DNA from: CAUZIZ01 sp965218775
Lineage (GTDB): Bacteria > Acidobacteriota > UBA6911 > RPQK01 > JAJDTT01
NCBI GenBank assembly: GCA_965218775.1
Contig: CBDCLS010000003.1
Location: 372,001 to 436,000 of the forward strand
DNA length: 64,000 nt
Direction of reading: 5' to 3'
The notes below the pieces were generated by a model, which searched no databases, was not told the origin of the DNA, and saw only the letters and a list, made by a program, of their open reading frames with translations. Made by a program: the position numbers and the translations under genes. This document shows, piece by piece, positions 53,096 through 62,956 of this stretch; positions within the stretch are counted from its first letter, which is position 1, and every line of letters begins with the position of its first letter.

Positions 53096-54434
53096 AGTAG
53101 CGTAACTTCTTTTCTGTAAATTCTGGTCAGGCCTGGGTCGGAAAGACAGAGGTCTGGGACAGGATTCTCCAAAAACAGAAACGTCTATCTGGCAAGGAGA
53201 ATCAAATGAACCCAGACCTGGAAAAGAGAGTACCACGGGAGATCCTGGCGGAGTTGATCGAGGAAGGAACAGAAGCCTTTCGAGGAATCCTGGAGAAGCT
53301 GTTCAACGTGGCCATGCAGTTGGAAAGAAGCGAGTTTCTGGGAGCGGAAGCGTACGAGAGAACAGCCAGTCGGCGAGGCTATCGAAACGGATTCAAAGGC
53401 AAGCGGATTCAGACTCGAGTGGGAGAGCTGCACTTGGAGATTCCACAGGTGCGTGGGTTGAGGTTTTATCCCAAGTCGCTGGAGAGGGGTTGCCGTTCGG
53501 AGAAGGCCCTGAAGCTGGCCATTGCCGAGATGTATGTGATGGGAGTCTCGACGAGGAAAGTCACCGAGATCACGGAGCAGCTGTGTGGGTTGGAGATCTC
53601 GGCCACCCAGGTCTCGAGAGTGGCCGGGATGCTGGACGAAGAGCTGGAAGAGTTTCGAAGCCGGGAGCTGGGAGAGTATCCGATCGTGTATCTGGATGCC
53701 CACTACGAGAAGGTTCGAAGAGACGGCAGGGTGCAGGACGTGGCCATCCTGAAAGCCATAGGAGTCAATCGTTTCGGAACGCGGGAGGTGTTGGGTCTGA
53801 GCACCAGGATCAGTGAAGCGGAGGTGCATTGGCGAGGGTTTCTGGGAGATCTGCACAAGCGTGGACTGAGAGGGGTCGAGCTGTTTGTCAGTGACGATCA
53901 CGAAGGACTGAAGGCGGCCAGGCGGGCAGTTTATCCGTCGGTGCCCTGGAACCGTTGTCAGTTTCACCTGAGTAAAAACGCCCAACAATATGCTCGCCGC
54001 AAAGAGGACAAGCCCCGCATCGCCCAGGCCATGCGGGACATTTTCGATGCCCCGTCTCGAGAAGATGCCGAGGAGCTCAAGGGTAAAGTCGTCAAGAAGT
54101 TCGAAAAGATTGCACCGGAGTTCGTGAGCTGGCTGGAAGAGAACGTGGATGAAGGGCTGACAGTGTTTGATTTTCCGAGGAGCTGGTGGCGAAGGATCCG
54201 AACCATCAACGGACTGGAGAGACTGCACCGGGAGATCCGGAGACGAACCCGGGTGGTGGGAATCTTTCCCCACGAAGCGTCGGCGCTGCGGCTCATCTCG
54301 GCTGTGCTTGCAGAGATACACGAGGAGTGGTTAACCGGCCGGCAATACCTGAACCTGGCCGGCTGGAAAACACAAGTGGAGCAATTCTTCCCTACAGGCC
54401 CTAAAGAAAATTACAGAAAAACGGTTGCTTAACC
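53096..54434 (+). mobile_element. IS256-type insertion sequence, copy 1
   Basis: 1339 bp with imperfect inverted ends (AGTAGCGTAACTTCTTTTCT and GGTTAAGCAACCGTTTTTCT inward) and a 9-bp target duplication. Inserted near the 3' end of the IS1380 transposase gene. Same length as copy 2 and nearly identical in sequence, in the opposite orientation. Confidence 0.92.
53206..54432 (+). CDS. IS256/Mutator-family transposase
   Basis: 408 residues. N-terminal ERSEFLGAEAYERTASRRGY and IPQVRGLRFYPKSLE are typical of the Mutator group. The catalytic triad is visible: Asp in IVYLDAHYEKVR, Asp in LFVSDDHEGLKAA and Glu in NGLERLHREIRRR, with the conserved C..H (NRCQFH) between. Full length and uninterrupted, so probably active. 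It differs from copy 2 by one residue (RRDGRV against RRGGRV). Confidence 0.93.
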   Translation: MNPDLEKRVPREILAELIEEGTEAFRGILEKLFNVAMQLERSEFLGAEAYERTASRRGYRNGFKGKRIQTRVGELHLEIPQVRGLRFYPKSLERGCRSEKALKLAIAEMYVMGVSTRKVTEITEQLCGLEISATQVSRVAGMLDEELEEFRSRELGEYPIVYLDAHYEKVRRDGRVQDVAILKAIGVNRFGTREVLGLSTRISEAEVHWRGFLGDLHKRGLRGVELFVSDDHEGLKAARRAVYPSVPWNRCQFHLSKNAQQYARRKEDKPRIAQAMRDIFDAPSREDAEELKGKVVKKFEKIAPEFVSWLEENVDEGLTVFDFPRSWWRRIRTINGLERLHREIRRRTRVVGIFPHEASALRLISAVLAEIHEEWLTGRQYLNLAGWKTQVEQFFPTGPKENYRKTVA

Positions 54435-55745
54435 GACACTGACCCGAATCTGGCCTCCTATCTTCAACAGTTTGAGGCGAATTGTCTGGCATTGCGCCTT
54501 CGCCCACTGGGTCCCCTTCAAAGCGACACGCCTCAACGTGTGCAGCAGATTATAGGCCACCGAGGAGAACCACAACCGCAGCTGATTGCTCTTGATGAGG
54601 TGCGTCGAGGTCCGATCGGCAAACAGCTCCAGCTGCTGTTCCTTGATCCGATTCTCCGCCTCCCCTCGCGCGCAGTACAGCTGCTCGTACAGCTTTTGGG
54701 CGGGCCACCACTTCGCTCCCAGCGAGGTGACGACAAAGCGGGGATTGGATCCCTTACCCGTGGACTCGGCCTTGCCCACCACTCGCCGCTCTTGACTCCA
54801 GCTCTTGCGCGTCTGGTAACGAAAGTCCTTATAGACTCGGGCGCTGCTGCCGCTCGCTTGTTGAAGCGCCTGGGCCTGTTCCAGCTCCGACTCCAGGGTC
54901 CCCTCTAAGCGCTGATTGCGGGCCAGACCGAAGACGTAATCCACTCGATGCTCCTCACACCATTTCATCAACGCCTCGCGCGCAAAGCTGCTGTCCGCCC
55001 GCAGCGTAATGCGGACCTTCGGCCACTTCGCCCGCAGTTGTCCCACGATCCGCTCCATCTCCTGGACCGCTCCTTCGGAGCCATCCAGATTCGACACCCG
55101 TAGCTTGGCCCCCAGCACATACCCCTCGCAAAACACATACAGGGGCAGGTAGCAGTAACACCGGTAGTAGCCATGGTAGAAACGACCCTCCTGCTCTCCG
55201 TGCAGCGGATCATCCGTCGCATCCAGGTCCAACACCAGCTCCTTGGGTTTACCGCCTCGCACCCGAATGAACTGCTCCACCAAAAACGCTTCCACCGCCG
55301 CTTCATCCACCGGCGTCTTGCGATATTTATCCTGCGTCACCGAGGACAACTCCAAACGATTGAGTGTGCTCTTGCCGGCACACGCCTTGCCCCGATCCGC
55401 TTCCGCTCGCCGATCCCTCCCCAAGGGATCTTCCTTGCCCACCAACACCGCCATCAGCGGATCCGTCCGTAGCTCCTCATGATCGTTGAGATCCTCATAG
55501 CCCAAGGCCAGTCCATAAATCCGCTGCCCCACCAGCTCCTCCACACTGAACTCGGTGAAGCGAGGATCGCGCCGGTCCCCAAAGCAGGCGGCCAAGCCGC
55601 TAATGAACCCATAGCGGCTCTCCACCTCCCGTAACAGCAACCCTCCGGCGTCTGAAGTGATCTGTCCCCCGTTGAATTCTGCCTCCACTCGGCGACCCTC
55701 CAGCCCTTGAAACTCCAGCTTAGAAGCGATACACTCTGTCGTCAT
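54435..55745 (-). pseudogene. IS1380-family transposase, main part (interrupted by IS256)
   Basis: About 436 codons from the ATG at 55745. The DDE core is intact: Asp in LVLDLDATDDPLHG, Asp in ITLRADSSFAREAL and Glu in YCARGEAENRIKEQQ. The C-terminus LKLLKIGGQIRVSV is followed by an artificial Gly-stop from the inserted element; the missing end lies at 53000-53095. Loss of about 30 terminal residues may or may not abolish activity. Confidence 0.88.
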
Positions 55746-55843
55746 AGTAGTCAGCTCCTTGTGTTTGTTAAGTCTTTGTTAACACAGACTTTATACCACA
55801 TTGAGCTGACTGCTTTTTCTTATCCTTGAGAAATCCGGGCTAA

Positions 55844-56180
55844 GCGGTGAACTCCATGTGGACGACTTGCGGACTACACGTCCATGTGGACCGGTTGGGT
55901 CAACGCTGCGCCGTCAGTGCGGATTTGGGAGCCGTGGCGGTCGGATTCAGCACTTCGTACGGCCCGCCCCGCTAGAATGTTGGGCGTAAGAGCACAGCCG
56001 TCGGAATGATGTCGAGAAATGATTTCGCATCGAGCGATCAGACCTCAGCGCGTTCTGCAGTCTGACGTAGTGTGGACCCAAATCGAGTCCGCCTGAGGCG
56101 ACTAACGGAAATCTGAGCCGATCGCGAGTTGCATCGGTTGTTCGCAACAGTTATCGGCGAAGAGGTAGAATCGGGCCAGC
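55844..56180. other. Intergenic upstream of the kinase gene
   Basis: TCCATGTGGAC occurs twice (55852 and 55880). This region does not contain the dispersed repeat, unlike the fragments elsewhere. It probably includes the kinase promoter; no other gene recognised. Confidence 0.4.
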
Positions 56181-58863
56181 ATGATCGGCCAGACGATCAC
56201 CCACTACAAGATCACCGACAAGCTCGGGGAAGGGGGAATGGGCGTTGTCTACAAGGCCGAGGACACCACTCTTGGCCGCACGGTGGCCCTTAAGTTTCTC
56301 GCCTCTCACCTGGTCGAGGACCAAGAAGGTCGGCAGCGTTTCATTCACGAGGCCAAAGCGGCTGCGGCCCTTGACCACCCCAACATCTGTACCGTCTACG
56401 AGGTCAACCAAGAGCAAGACGAGACCTTCATCGCGATTGCCTACGTCGAGGGCCAAAGCGTCAAGCAAAAGATCGAGGCGCGCCCGCTTAAGCTCGACGA
56501 GGCTCTCGACATCACTATTCAAACGGGCCAGGGCCTAAAAGCAGCACACCAGAAGGCAATCGTTCACCGCGACATCAAACCCGCCAACCTGATGCTGACC
56601 GAGGAAGGCCAAGTCAAGATCATGGACTTCGGGTTGGCACACGTTGCGGCGCAAACCAAGCTCACCAAAACCGGAGCCTCACTGGGTACGGTGGCCTACA
56701 TGTCACCGGAGCAGGCACAGGGAGAAGGAGTCGATAAACGGTCGGATGTCTGGTCACTGGGAGTGGTCCTCTACGAGATGGTGACCGGGCAGTCGCCCTT
56801 TAAGGGTGAGTACGCGCAAGCGGTGGCGTACAACATCCTGAACGAGGAACCGGAGCCAGTCACAGCTTTGCGTGCCGGCCTACCGATGGAGCTGGAGTTC
56901 ATCGTCGGCAAAGCTCTGGCCAAGGACCGGGAGGAACGTTACCAGCATGTCGATGACATGATCGTTGATCTGCGTGGGTTGGGCAAGAAGTTGGCCACGG
57001 GGAAATCAACGGTTCTCCCCGCCCAGACAATCACCGCGGCGAGTCAGGCCCCGTCCGAACGGCCGGGGCTGATGGGGACACCGCGTGTGCCGTGGGCGGT
57101 TGCCGCAGTCGCCACTATGTTCGCGCTGGCCGTCGTGTTGCTTTATTTTCGCCAACCCCCTCCCGAAGCCCCCCTGCGCAAGTTTGCCCTTACGCCGCCG
57201 TCACCTCTGCTCCTTTCCGCCTTCAACACCGATGTCGCTGTCTCACCCGACGGAAGATACATCGCCTTTAAACCCAGGGGCGGAAAGGGTCTGGGCATCC
57301 AGGGCCTCGAACAGCCGCAGCCGCGGCTGTTCGAAGGTACCCAAGGGGCTAACAATCCGTTCTGGTCGCCCGGCAGTGATTTCATCGGCTTTGTTGCCCC
57401 GCCCGAGCTCAAGAAGGTATCGATTCACGGCGGCGCGCCCATTCGGATTTGCGAAATGCCGCGGCCACCACGCAACTGGGGAGCATCCTGGAGCCCCGAC
57501 GGCGAATGGATCGTCTTCGCCGCCGGGGACCCGCCCGTGCTTTATGAAGTTTCCGCCAGCGGGGGGACTCCCAACCTGCTCGTGTCTCCCGAGGAGTCCG
57601 AGGGGTCGCCGGGAGGTCCGACGGGTGAAATATGGCGTCCCCATTTTTTGCCCTCTCGGGCTGGGCCGCGCGTCCTGGTGTTTGCATTCGGGAATCGGAC
57701 GGCGCTCACCATGATGGTCCAAGACCTCGAGACGGGCCGGCGAGAGACCCTCGGTCCGGGTGCGCTTCCGTTTTACTCGCCCAGCGGCCATATCGTCTAT
57801 CAGCCGGGCGGTTTGACCTACGATCTCTTGGCACGGCCCTTTTCCCTGGATACGCTGGAGTTCACAGGGAGTCTTTCCGGATCGCTGGGCGCGGCCGCGA
57901 CCCAACAGTTGCGGCCGACGGAACACTGGTTTACGTGGACGCCCCGGCCTCAAGGACATGGAAACTCGTTTGGCTCAACCGGCGGGGCGAGGAGACTGAA
58001 CAGATCAGTCAGTCCGAGGACGAAAGCCGATACCTCGCGCTATCCCCGGACGGGGGGCGCCTGGCGGCTGCGGGTGCGGCAGGAGGATCGAACTCGGGGG
58101 ACTTGTGGGTTCACGATCTCGACCGCGGGGGGCGCACTCGCTTATACAACGACCCAAACTTCGTGCAATACCCTCATGCCGCCATTTCCTCGGCGGCATG
58201 GTCGCCAAGCGGAGAGCGGGTGGCGTTCACCGCTGCGCGCGATCGAGCGGGCGGCTTTGAACTTAGCATCTTGCTGCGGCGGGCCGATGGCAGCGGCGAG
58301 CCACAGGTGCTGCCGGCGCCCGACCCTGCGCGTTTGTGTGACTGGTCTAGGGATGGGAAGTATCTCTTCTATGAGCTGCTGAATCCGGACGCCAGCGGAG
58401 ACCTTTGGTACCTGGAGCGCAAAGAAGACGGCAACGGCTGGGAGCCGCACGTGTTCTTGCAGACTCCCTTTGCAGAACTCGCAGCACAGCTCTCGCCCGA
58501 CGGCGAACATGTCGCCTACGTGTCCGATGAATCAGGCCAACCCGAAATCTACGTGCGGCCTTTTCCCAAGGGGGAGGGCAAGACGACGGTGTCGACCAAC
58601 GGCGGGAGACAGCCCCGCTGGAGCCGGGACGGCAAAGAACTCTTCTATGCCGAGGGAAGTACGTTGGTGGCCGTTTCCGTCTCGACGGCTCCCAAGTTTT
58701 CGGTGGGCTCGGCGACCCGCTTGTTTGAACAGCGGACTCTCGCAGAAGCAGCATACCCTCAATACGACGTTTCCGAAGACGGCCAGCGCTTTGTTTTCGC
58801 CGAACTGGCGGGAGACTTTGAAGAGCCCTCAATCCAAGTGGTCCAAAACTGGTTCGCTGAATT
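56181..58863 (+). pseudogene. Serine/threonine kinase with PD40/TolB-like propeller, frameshifted and truncated
   Basis: The kinase domain (residues 1-270) is complete: MIGQTITHYKITDKLGEGGM, VVYKAED, Lys in VALKFL, IVHRDIKPANLML, DFGLAHV, GTVAYMSPEQAQGEG, DVWSLGVVLYEM. A membrane helix follows near residue 310 (WAVAAVATMFALAVVLLYF), then a WD40/PD40 propeller sensor (VSPDGRYIAF, WSPDGEWIVF). Near 57900 one base is off: the propeller continues in another frame (TVAADGTLVYVD to VVQNWFAEL). At 58864 an IS256 copy cuts the end; the original tail EFKDSQQD-stop survives at 60203-60232. The N-terminal kinase could still be made as a truncated membrane protein. Confidence 0.85.
58856..58863. repeat. 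Target-site duplication, IS256 copy 2
   Basis: GCTGAATT here and at 60203-60210, flanking the 1339-bp element. Confidence 0.9.
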
Positions 58864-60202
58864 GGTTAAGCAACCGTTTTTCTGTAATTTTCTTTAGGGC
58901 CTGTAGGGAAGAATTGCTCCACTTGTGTTTTCCAGCCGGCCAGGTTCAGGTATTGCCGGCCGGTTAACCACTCCTCGTGTATCTCTGCAAGCACAGCCGA
59001 GATGAGCCGCAGCGCCGACGCTTCGTGGGGAAAGATTCCCACCACCCGGGTTCGTCTCCGGATCTCCCGGTGCAGTCTCTCCAGTCCGTTGATGGTTCGG
59101 ATCCTTCGCCACCAGCTCCTCGGAAAATCAAACACTGTCAGCCCTTCATCCACGTTCTCTTCCAGCCAGCTCACGAACTCCGGTGCAATCTTTTCGAACT
59201 TCTTGACGACTTTACCCTTGAGCTCCTCGGCATCTTCTCGAGACGGGGCATCGAAAATGTCCCGCATGGCCTGGGCGATGCGGGGCTTGTCCTCTTTGCG
59301 GCGAGCATATTGTTGGGCGTTTTTACTCAGGTGAAACTGACAACGGTTCCAGGGCACCGACGGATAAACTGCCCGCCTGGCCGCCTTCAGTCCTTCGTGA
59401 TCGTCACTGACAAACAGCTCGACCCCTCTCAGTCCACGCTTGTGCAGATCTCCCAGAAACCCTCGCCAATGCACCTCCGCTTCACTGATCCTGGTGCTCA
59501 GACCCAACACCTCCCGCGTTCCGAAACGATTGACTCCTATGGCTTTCAGGATGGCCACGTCCTGCACCCTGCCGCCTCTTCGAACCTTCTCGTAGTGGGC
59601 ATCCAGATACACGATCGGATACTCTCCCAGCTCCCGGCTTCGAAACTCTTCCAGCTCTTCGTCCAGCATCCCGGCCACTCTCGAGACCTGGGTGGCCGAG
59701 ATCTCCAACCCACACAGCTGCTCCGTGATCTCGGTGACTTTCCTCGTCGAGACTCCCATCACATACATCTCGGCAATGGCCAGCTTCAGGGCCTTCTCCG
59801 AACGGCAACCCCTCTCCAGCGACTTGGGATAAAACCTCAACCCACGCACCTGTGGAATCTCCAAGTGCAGCTCTCCCACTCGAGTCTGAATCCGCTTGCC
59901 TTTGAATCCGTTTCGATAGCCTCGCCGACTGGCTGTTCTCTCGTACGCTTCCGCTCCCAGAAACTCGCTTCTTTCCAACTGCATGGCCACGTTGAACAGC
60001 TTCTCCAGGATTCCTCGAAAGGCTTCTGTTCCTTCCTCGATCAACTCCGCCAGGATCTCCCGTGGTACTCTCTTTTCCAGGTCTGGGTTCATTTGATTCT
60101 CCTTGCCAGATAGACGTTTCTGTTTTTGGAGAATCCTGTCCCAGACCTCTGTCTTTCCGACCCAGGCCTGACCAGAATTTACAGAAAAGAAGTTACGCTA
60201 CT
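58864..60202 (-). mobile_element. IS256-type insertion sequence, copy 2
   Basis: 1339 bp, inverted relative to copy 1, with the same ends and an 8-bp target duplication. It interrupts the last codons of the kinase gene. Confidence 0.92.
58866..60092 (-). CDS. IS256/Mutator-family transposase
   Basis: 408 residues, the same as the copy at 53206 except Gly for Asp in the segment VRRGGRVQDVA. The DDE residues are intact: YLDAHYEKVR, VSDDHEGL and ERLHREI. Near-identity of the two copies indicates recent transposition. Confidence 0.93.
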   Translation of the reverse strand: MNPDLEKRVPREILAELIEEGTEAFRGILEKLFNVAMQLERSEFLGAEAYERTASRRGYRNGFKGKRIQTRVGELHLEIPQVRGLRFYPKSLERGCRSEKALKLAIAEMYVMGVSTRKVTEITEQLCGLEISATQVSRVAGMLDEELEEFRSRELGEYPIVYLDAHYEKVRRGGRVQDVAILKAIGVNRFGTREVLGLSTRISEAEVHWRGFLGDLHKRGLRGVELFVSDDHEGLKAARRAVYPSVPWNRCQFHLSKNAQQYARRKEDKPRIAQAMRDIFDAPSREDAEELKGKVVKKFEKIAPEFVSWLEENVDEGLTVFDFPRSWWRRIRTINGLERLHREIRRRTRVVGIFPHEASALRLISAVLAEIHEEWLTGRQYLNLAGWKTQVEQFFPTGPKENYRKTVA

Positions 60203-60232
60203 GCTGAATTCAAAGACAGCCAGCAGGACTAA

Positions 60233-61147
60233 GTGCCCCGAAACGAACCACATAGGCGCTTGGTCGTGGAAGGTGTTGCGATATCCGGTACGCACTCGTT
60301 TCCGCATCCTGGAGTGCGCCACAGCGCCTTCGGCAGAGTCGCAAACCGCCGTGGGGTAGTAGCCTGGACGGACAAGAATCTATCTGATGGACGGATCGGT
60401 TGTGCACCCCCATAAGGCCTAGGGTCCGGCCACTCGTAGGTAATCCGGGGCCAAGTGTCGTTCTCTTAGCTCAACGGCCGCGAAGACCACCAAGGGTAGA
60501 GTCAGGGTCCGTCAGAAGGACGTATAACGCCCTTATCGGAAACTGATAGATCCTTTCGAAGCGCCCGAAGTAGAACGTCGGCTCCTGGCCGTCTGCCGCA
60601 GCCTATTCGACGTTTCCGTGGGAAACCCGAATGTCCGCTTTTAGGTGCGGAATCGGCCGTTCGATTTCGATCAGATCGGACGCTGTCTGTCAGATCGGGT
60701 GCCGACTGGGGGATCTAAAGGCAAAGGGGTCGACGTAGTTTTGGACGAAAGGCGACAGGCCCACGGATCCCGTCACTTTCAGGGGATGGTAGAGGTCGCG
60801 CTAGCCAGTATTTGTCGATTGTGGGGCATCTGGACAATCTCCGGCTCTTGGGGAGGCGGTAAAGTCTAGGTAGGATTTGGCGTGGTGCGTAGGTGAGGTT
60901 TGTACCTTCCGAGTGGGCTACCCCTTCTCGAAGAGGCGATTCGATGTTCTGCAGCCTCTTCTCTTCAATCCAAATCCCACACACAGGCATCACACACCTG
61001 GGCTGGAACATTGTGGAAGCAAGTAAAACTTGGAGTCTCGCTGCTCCTGGTGCTTGACGGTGGTATTACGAAGCTGCCCGGGGTGAAGCCTAAGGTCTCC
61101 AGCCGGTGATCTTTTCATCAATCGGGATTTCGTGGAGATCAGGTTGA
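60233..61147. other. Gene-free stretch near the right island end
   Basis: About 900 bp without a recognisable gene, RNA or repeat. The short frames present have no protein-like composition. Confidence 0.4.
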
Positions 61148-61358
61148 TCGAACCCTACACGAAACGTGGCTTTCGCCCCTAGATGTGAACACAGTCAAGG
61201 AGCTTCTGGGACACTCGGACATTCAGACCACCATGCGCTACGTCCACTATGTGGACTCTCACGCCACCCGTTCGGTGAAGGAAGCCCAAAGAGCGGAGCT
61301 TGAAGAGTGGGAAGTCGGGCACTCGTCACTGGACGAAAACTGGACGACAGGTCAGTGA
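61148..61358 (+). pseudogene. Tyrosine-recombinase (integrase) C-terminal remnant
   Basis: In frame: HETWLSPLDVNTVKELLGHS, then DIQTTMRYVHYVDSHATRSV and a hydrophilic tail ending TTGQ-stop. LLGHSDIQTTMRY is the box II segment with the second His and the nucleophile Tyr of phage-type integrases. The Arg box and the whole N-terminal part are missing. It ends 51 bp from the 3' end of tRNA-Leu, the usual place of an integrase gene relative to its attachment site. Confidence 0.8.
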
Positions 61359-61396
61359 GCGGACTTTCTCCGCTCCCGTCACATCTTTGTAACCCG

Positions 61397-61467
61397 TTGA
61401 TTTCATGGGTGCCGGAGGGGGGACTCGAACCCCCACGAGGAGTAAACCTCGCCAGATTTTGAGTCTG
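61397..61467 (-). repeat. Right attachment-like repeat inside and beyond tRNA-Leu
   Basis: The 71-bp partner of 36608-36678. It covers 58 bases of the tRNA (anticodon stem-loop to 3' end) and 13 bp beyond. Confidence 0.85.
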
Positions 61468-61495
61468 GTGCGTCTGCCAATTCCGCCACTCCGGC
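61410..61495 (-). tRNA. tRNA-Leu (anticodon CAA)
   Basis: 86 nt. The acceptor arms pair GCCGGAG with CTCCGGC. The anticodon arm is CCAGA-CTCAAAA-TCTGG, giving anticodon CAA for UUG. A long variable arm (CGAGG...CCTCG) and the T arm GGGGGTTCGAGTCCCCC are typical of class II tRNA-Leu. The discriminator is A; the following bases read CCCA rather than CCA, so the CCA end is probably added enzymatically. Confidence 0.95.
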
Positions 61496-61583
61496 TAGAT
61501 TGAACTGCTGGCCGTGGGAGTATATCGCAGCTTCAGTCTTACGGCCAGGGAGGGTCTCGCCGAACCGTAGTAGGCTGAGGCCA

Positions 61584-62672
61584 CTATGTCAGGGAGACGG
61601 GGCTGGCTGTCCTGGCCGACTCGTAAATCGCCTCCACAATGGCGACTGCCTTGCGTGATTCAGGACCACTGAGGAAGAAAGTCTCGTCCTTTTCGAGTGC
61701 GCCGATGAACGCTGCGATGTTACGCATGTGAAGGGAGTAGTCTATTGCCATCGGGTCGCCGGCGCCGCCTTCGCTCCCGCCTTCACTCGTGAACTCTCGC
61801 CGGATCGACTCATCGTCGTCGTTCTGCTCCCGGAATTCCCAGGTGATTAATTGGTCCTCGAGGACTTCCGCCGTGCCATCCCGCCCGGCTACCTGGATCC
61901 TCTTGAGCGAACCGGGAAACATGGAGGTAGCACCGAGTATCTGGCCCAGGGCTCCATTCCGGAATCTCAAGACAGCCACGGCCGTGTCCTCCACTTCAAT
62001 CAGATTGGGGTCATGGCCCCGTTTCGAGGTAAAGGCAAAGACCTCTTCGACCGGACCGCCTTCCCCTTCCGCTTCCTGCATCGCGGCCGCCGCGATCCAC
62101 TGAATCGCATCTACACCGTGGATCGATTGATTCATCAGTGCGCCGCCACCATCCAGGGCCTGCGTTCCCTGCCACCGATCGGGAGCATAGTAGGCGTCGT
62201 CCCGCCACCAAGGCACATAGGTGCTCACCGCGGCCAGGCTTCCAAAGCGGCCCTCCCCGACCGCCTGATGTAGGAGCTGGACAACCCGGTTGAATCGCTG
62301 AGGAAAGATTCCTCCAAGTTTGATCCCCGCCTCCTCTGCTACTTCAATCATCTGATCCACCCGCTGCGTGGTGATTTCGAGAGGCTTCTCGCAGAGGACA
62401 TGGACCCCGCGGCTGGCGCAGGCCTGGGTCGGCTCGAGATGGGCTCCGCTGGGGGTCGCGATGGTCACCAGGTCGGGACGGGTTTGATCCAGCATCTGCT
62501 CGTAGTCTGCAAACCAGGAACAGTCGAAGTCGGCGGCGAACTTTCTGCCCTTCTCCTCACCGCGGCAGCAGCCGGCGACGAGTTCCAGGTTGTCCAGATC
62601 CGCAATCGCTCGGGCATGAATGTCGGAGATGGCTCCGACTCCGATGATGGCAATTCGGTAGTTCTTCGTCAC
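61584..62672 (-). CDS. Gfo/Idh/MocA-family oxidoreductase
   Basis: 362 residues from a GTG at 62672, with GAGG 6-9 nt upstream. N-terminal Rossmann motif IAIIGVGAISDIHARAIADL, catalytic EKP in HVLCEKPLEITTQ, substrate domain with GGGALMNQSIHGVDAIQWI. These enzymes oxidise or reduce sugars, inositols or sugar acids with NAD(P). No signal peptide. It lies just outside the island, beyond the tRNA. The partner genes of a pathway are not visible on this side, and the next gene is divergent. Confidence 0.9.
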   Translation of the reverse strand: MTKNYRIAIIGVGAISDIHARAIADLDNLELVAGCCRGEEKGRKFAADFDCSWFADYEQMLDQTRPDLVTIATPSGAHLEPTQACASRGVHVLCEKPLEITTQRVDQMIEVAEEAGIKLGGIFPQRFNRVVQLLHQAVGEGRFGSLAAVSTYVPWWRDDAYYAPDRWQGTQALDGGGALMNQSIHGVDAIQWIAAAAMQEAEGEGGPVEEVFAFTSKRGHDPNLIEVEDTAVAVLRFRNGALGQILGATSMFPGSLKRIQVAGRDGTAEVLEDQLITWEFREQNDDDESIRREFTSEGGSEGGAGDPMAIDYSLHMRNIAAFIGALEKDETFFLSGPESRKAVAIVEAIYESARTASPVSLT

Positions 62673-62956
62673 TTGATCCTCACTTGCTTGGGCTTGAGCC
62701 CTGCAGTTTACAACGAAAGGGCTCTCATGCGTCAGCCCCCCATGAAGGGAGCACACGAAGTTGCCCCCAGGAACACTCCGTCCCCTGCTCCCAACAGAAA
62801 CACCCTGTCCCTTTCTCGATCAACACATTTTGGGCCTTCGGCGTCGTGGTGGTCGAGGCGTCTTCTGGAGACGGTCAGGGGAATCCTCGAATGGGCTTCA
62901 CTCATCATGCTATTTTGTAGGCTGTAGATCTCGACACGATCAGGTGAGATGGAGCC

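Larger units (their letters stand above)
52802..55839 (-). mobile_element. IS1380-type insertion sequence, interrupted by an IS256-type element
   Basis: Terminal inverted repeats CCCGGATTTCTCAAGGA (52802-52818) and its complement (55823-55839). CTAA flanks both ends (52798-52801 and 55840-55843). Removing the inner 1339-bp element and its 9-bp target duplication leaves about 1.69 kb, the usual IS1380 size. 52819-52999 is the non-coding end. Confidence 0.85.
36608..61467. mobile_element. tRNA-Leu-associated genomic island (putative)
   Basis: Bounded by a 71-bp direct repeat (36608-36678 and 61397-61467, one mismatch) that equals the 3' part of tRNA-Leu plus 13 bp beyond it. The intact tRNA is at the right end with its 3' end facing the island, and a tyrosine-recombinase tail lies 50 bp inside that end. 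This is the classic layout of an element integrated at a tRNA 3' end. The contents are a GntR/peptidase/hydrolase/acylase gene set, a large propeller hydrolase, a RIT element and several insertion sequences. The integrase is reduced to a stub, so the island is probably immobile. Confidence 0.6.

Noticed and set aside
58977..60113. Long plus-strand frame of 378 codons
   Set aside because: Exact antisense of the IS256 transposase; the same frame recurs opposite copy 1 (53185-54321). Its composition is that of a reversed gene.
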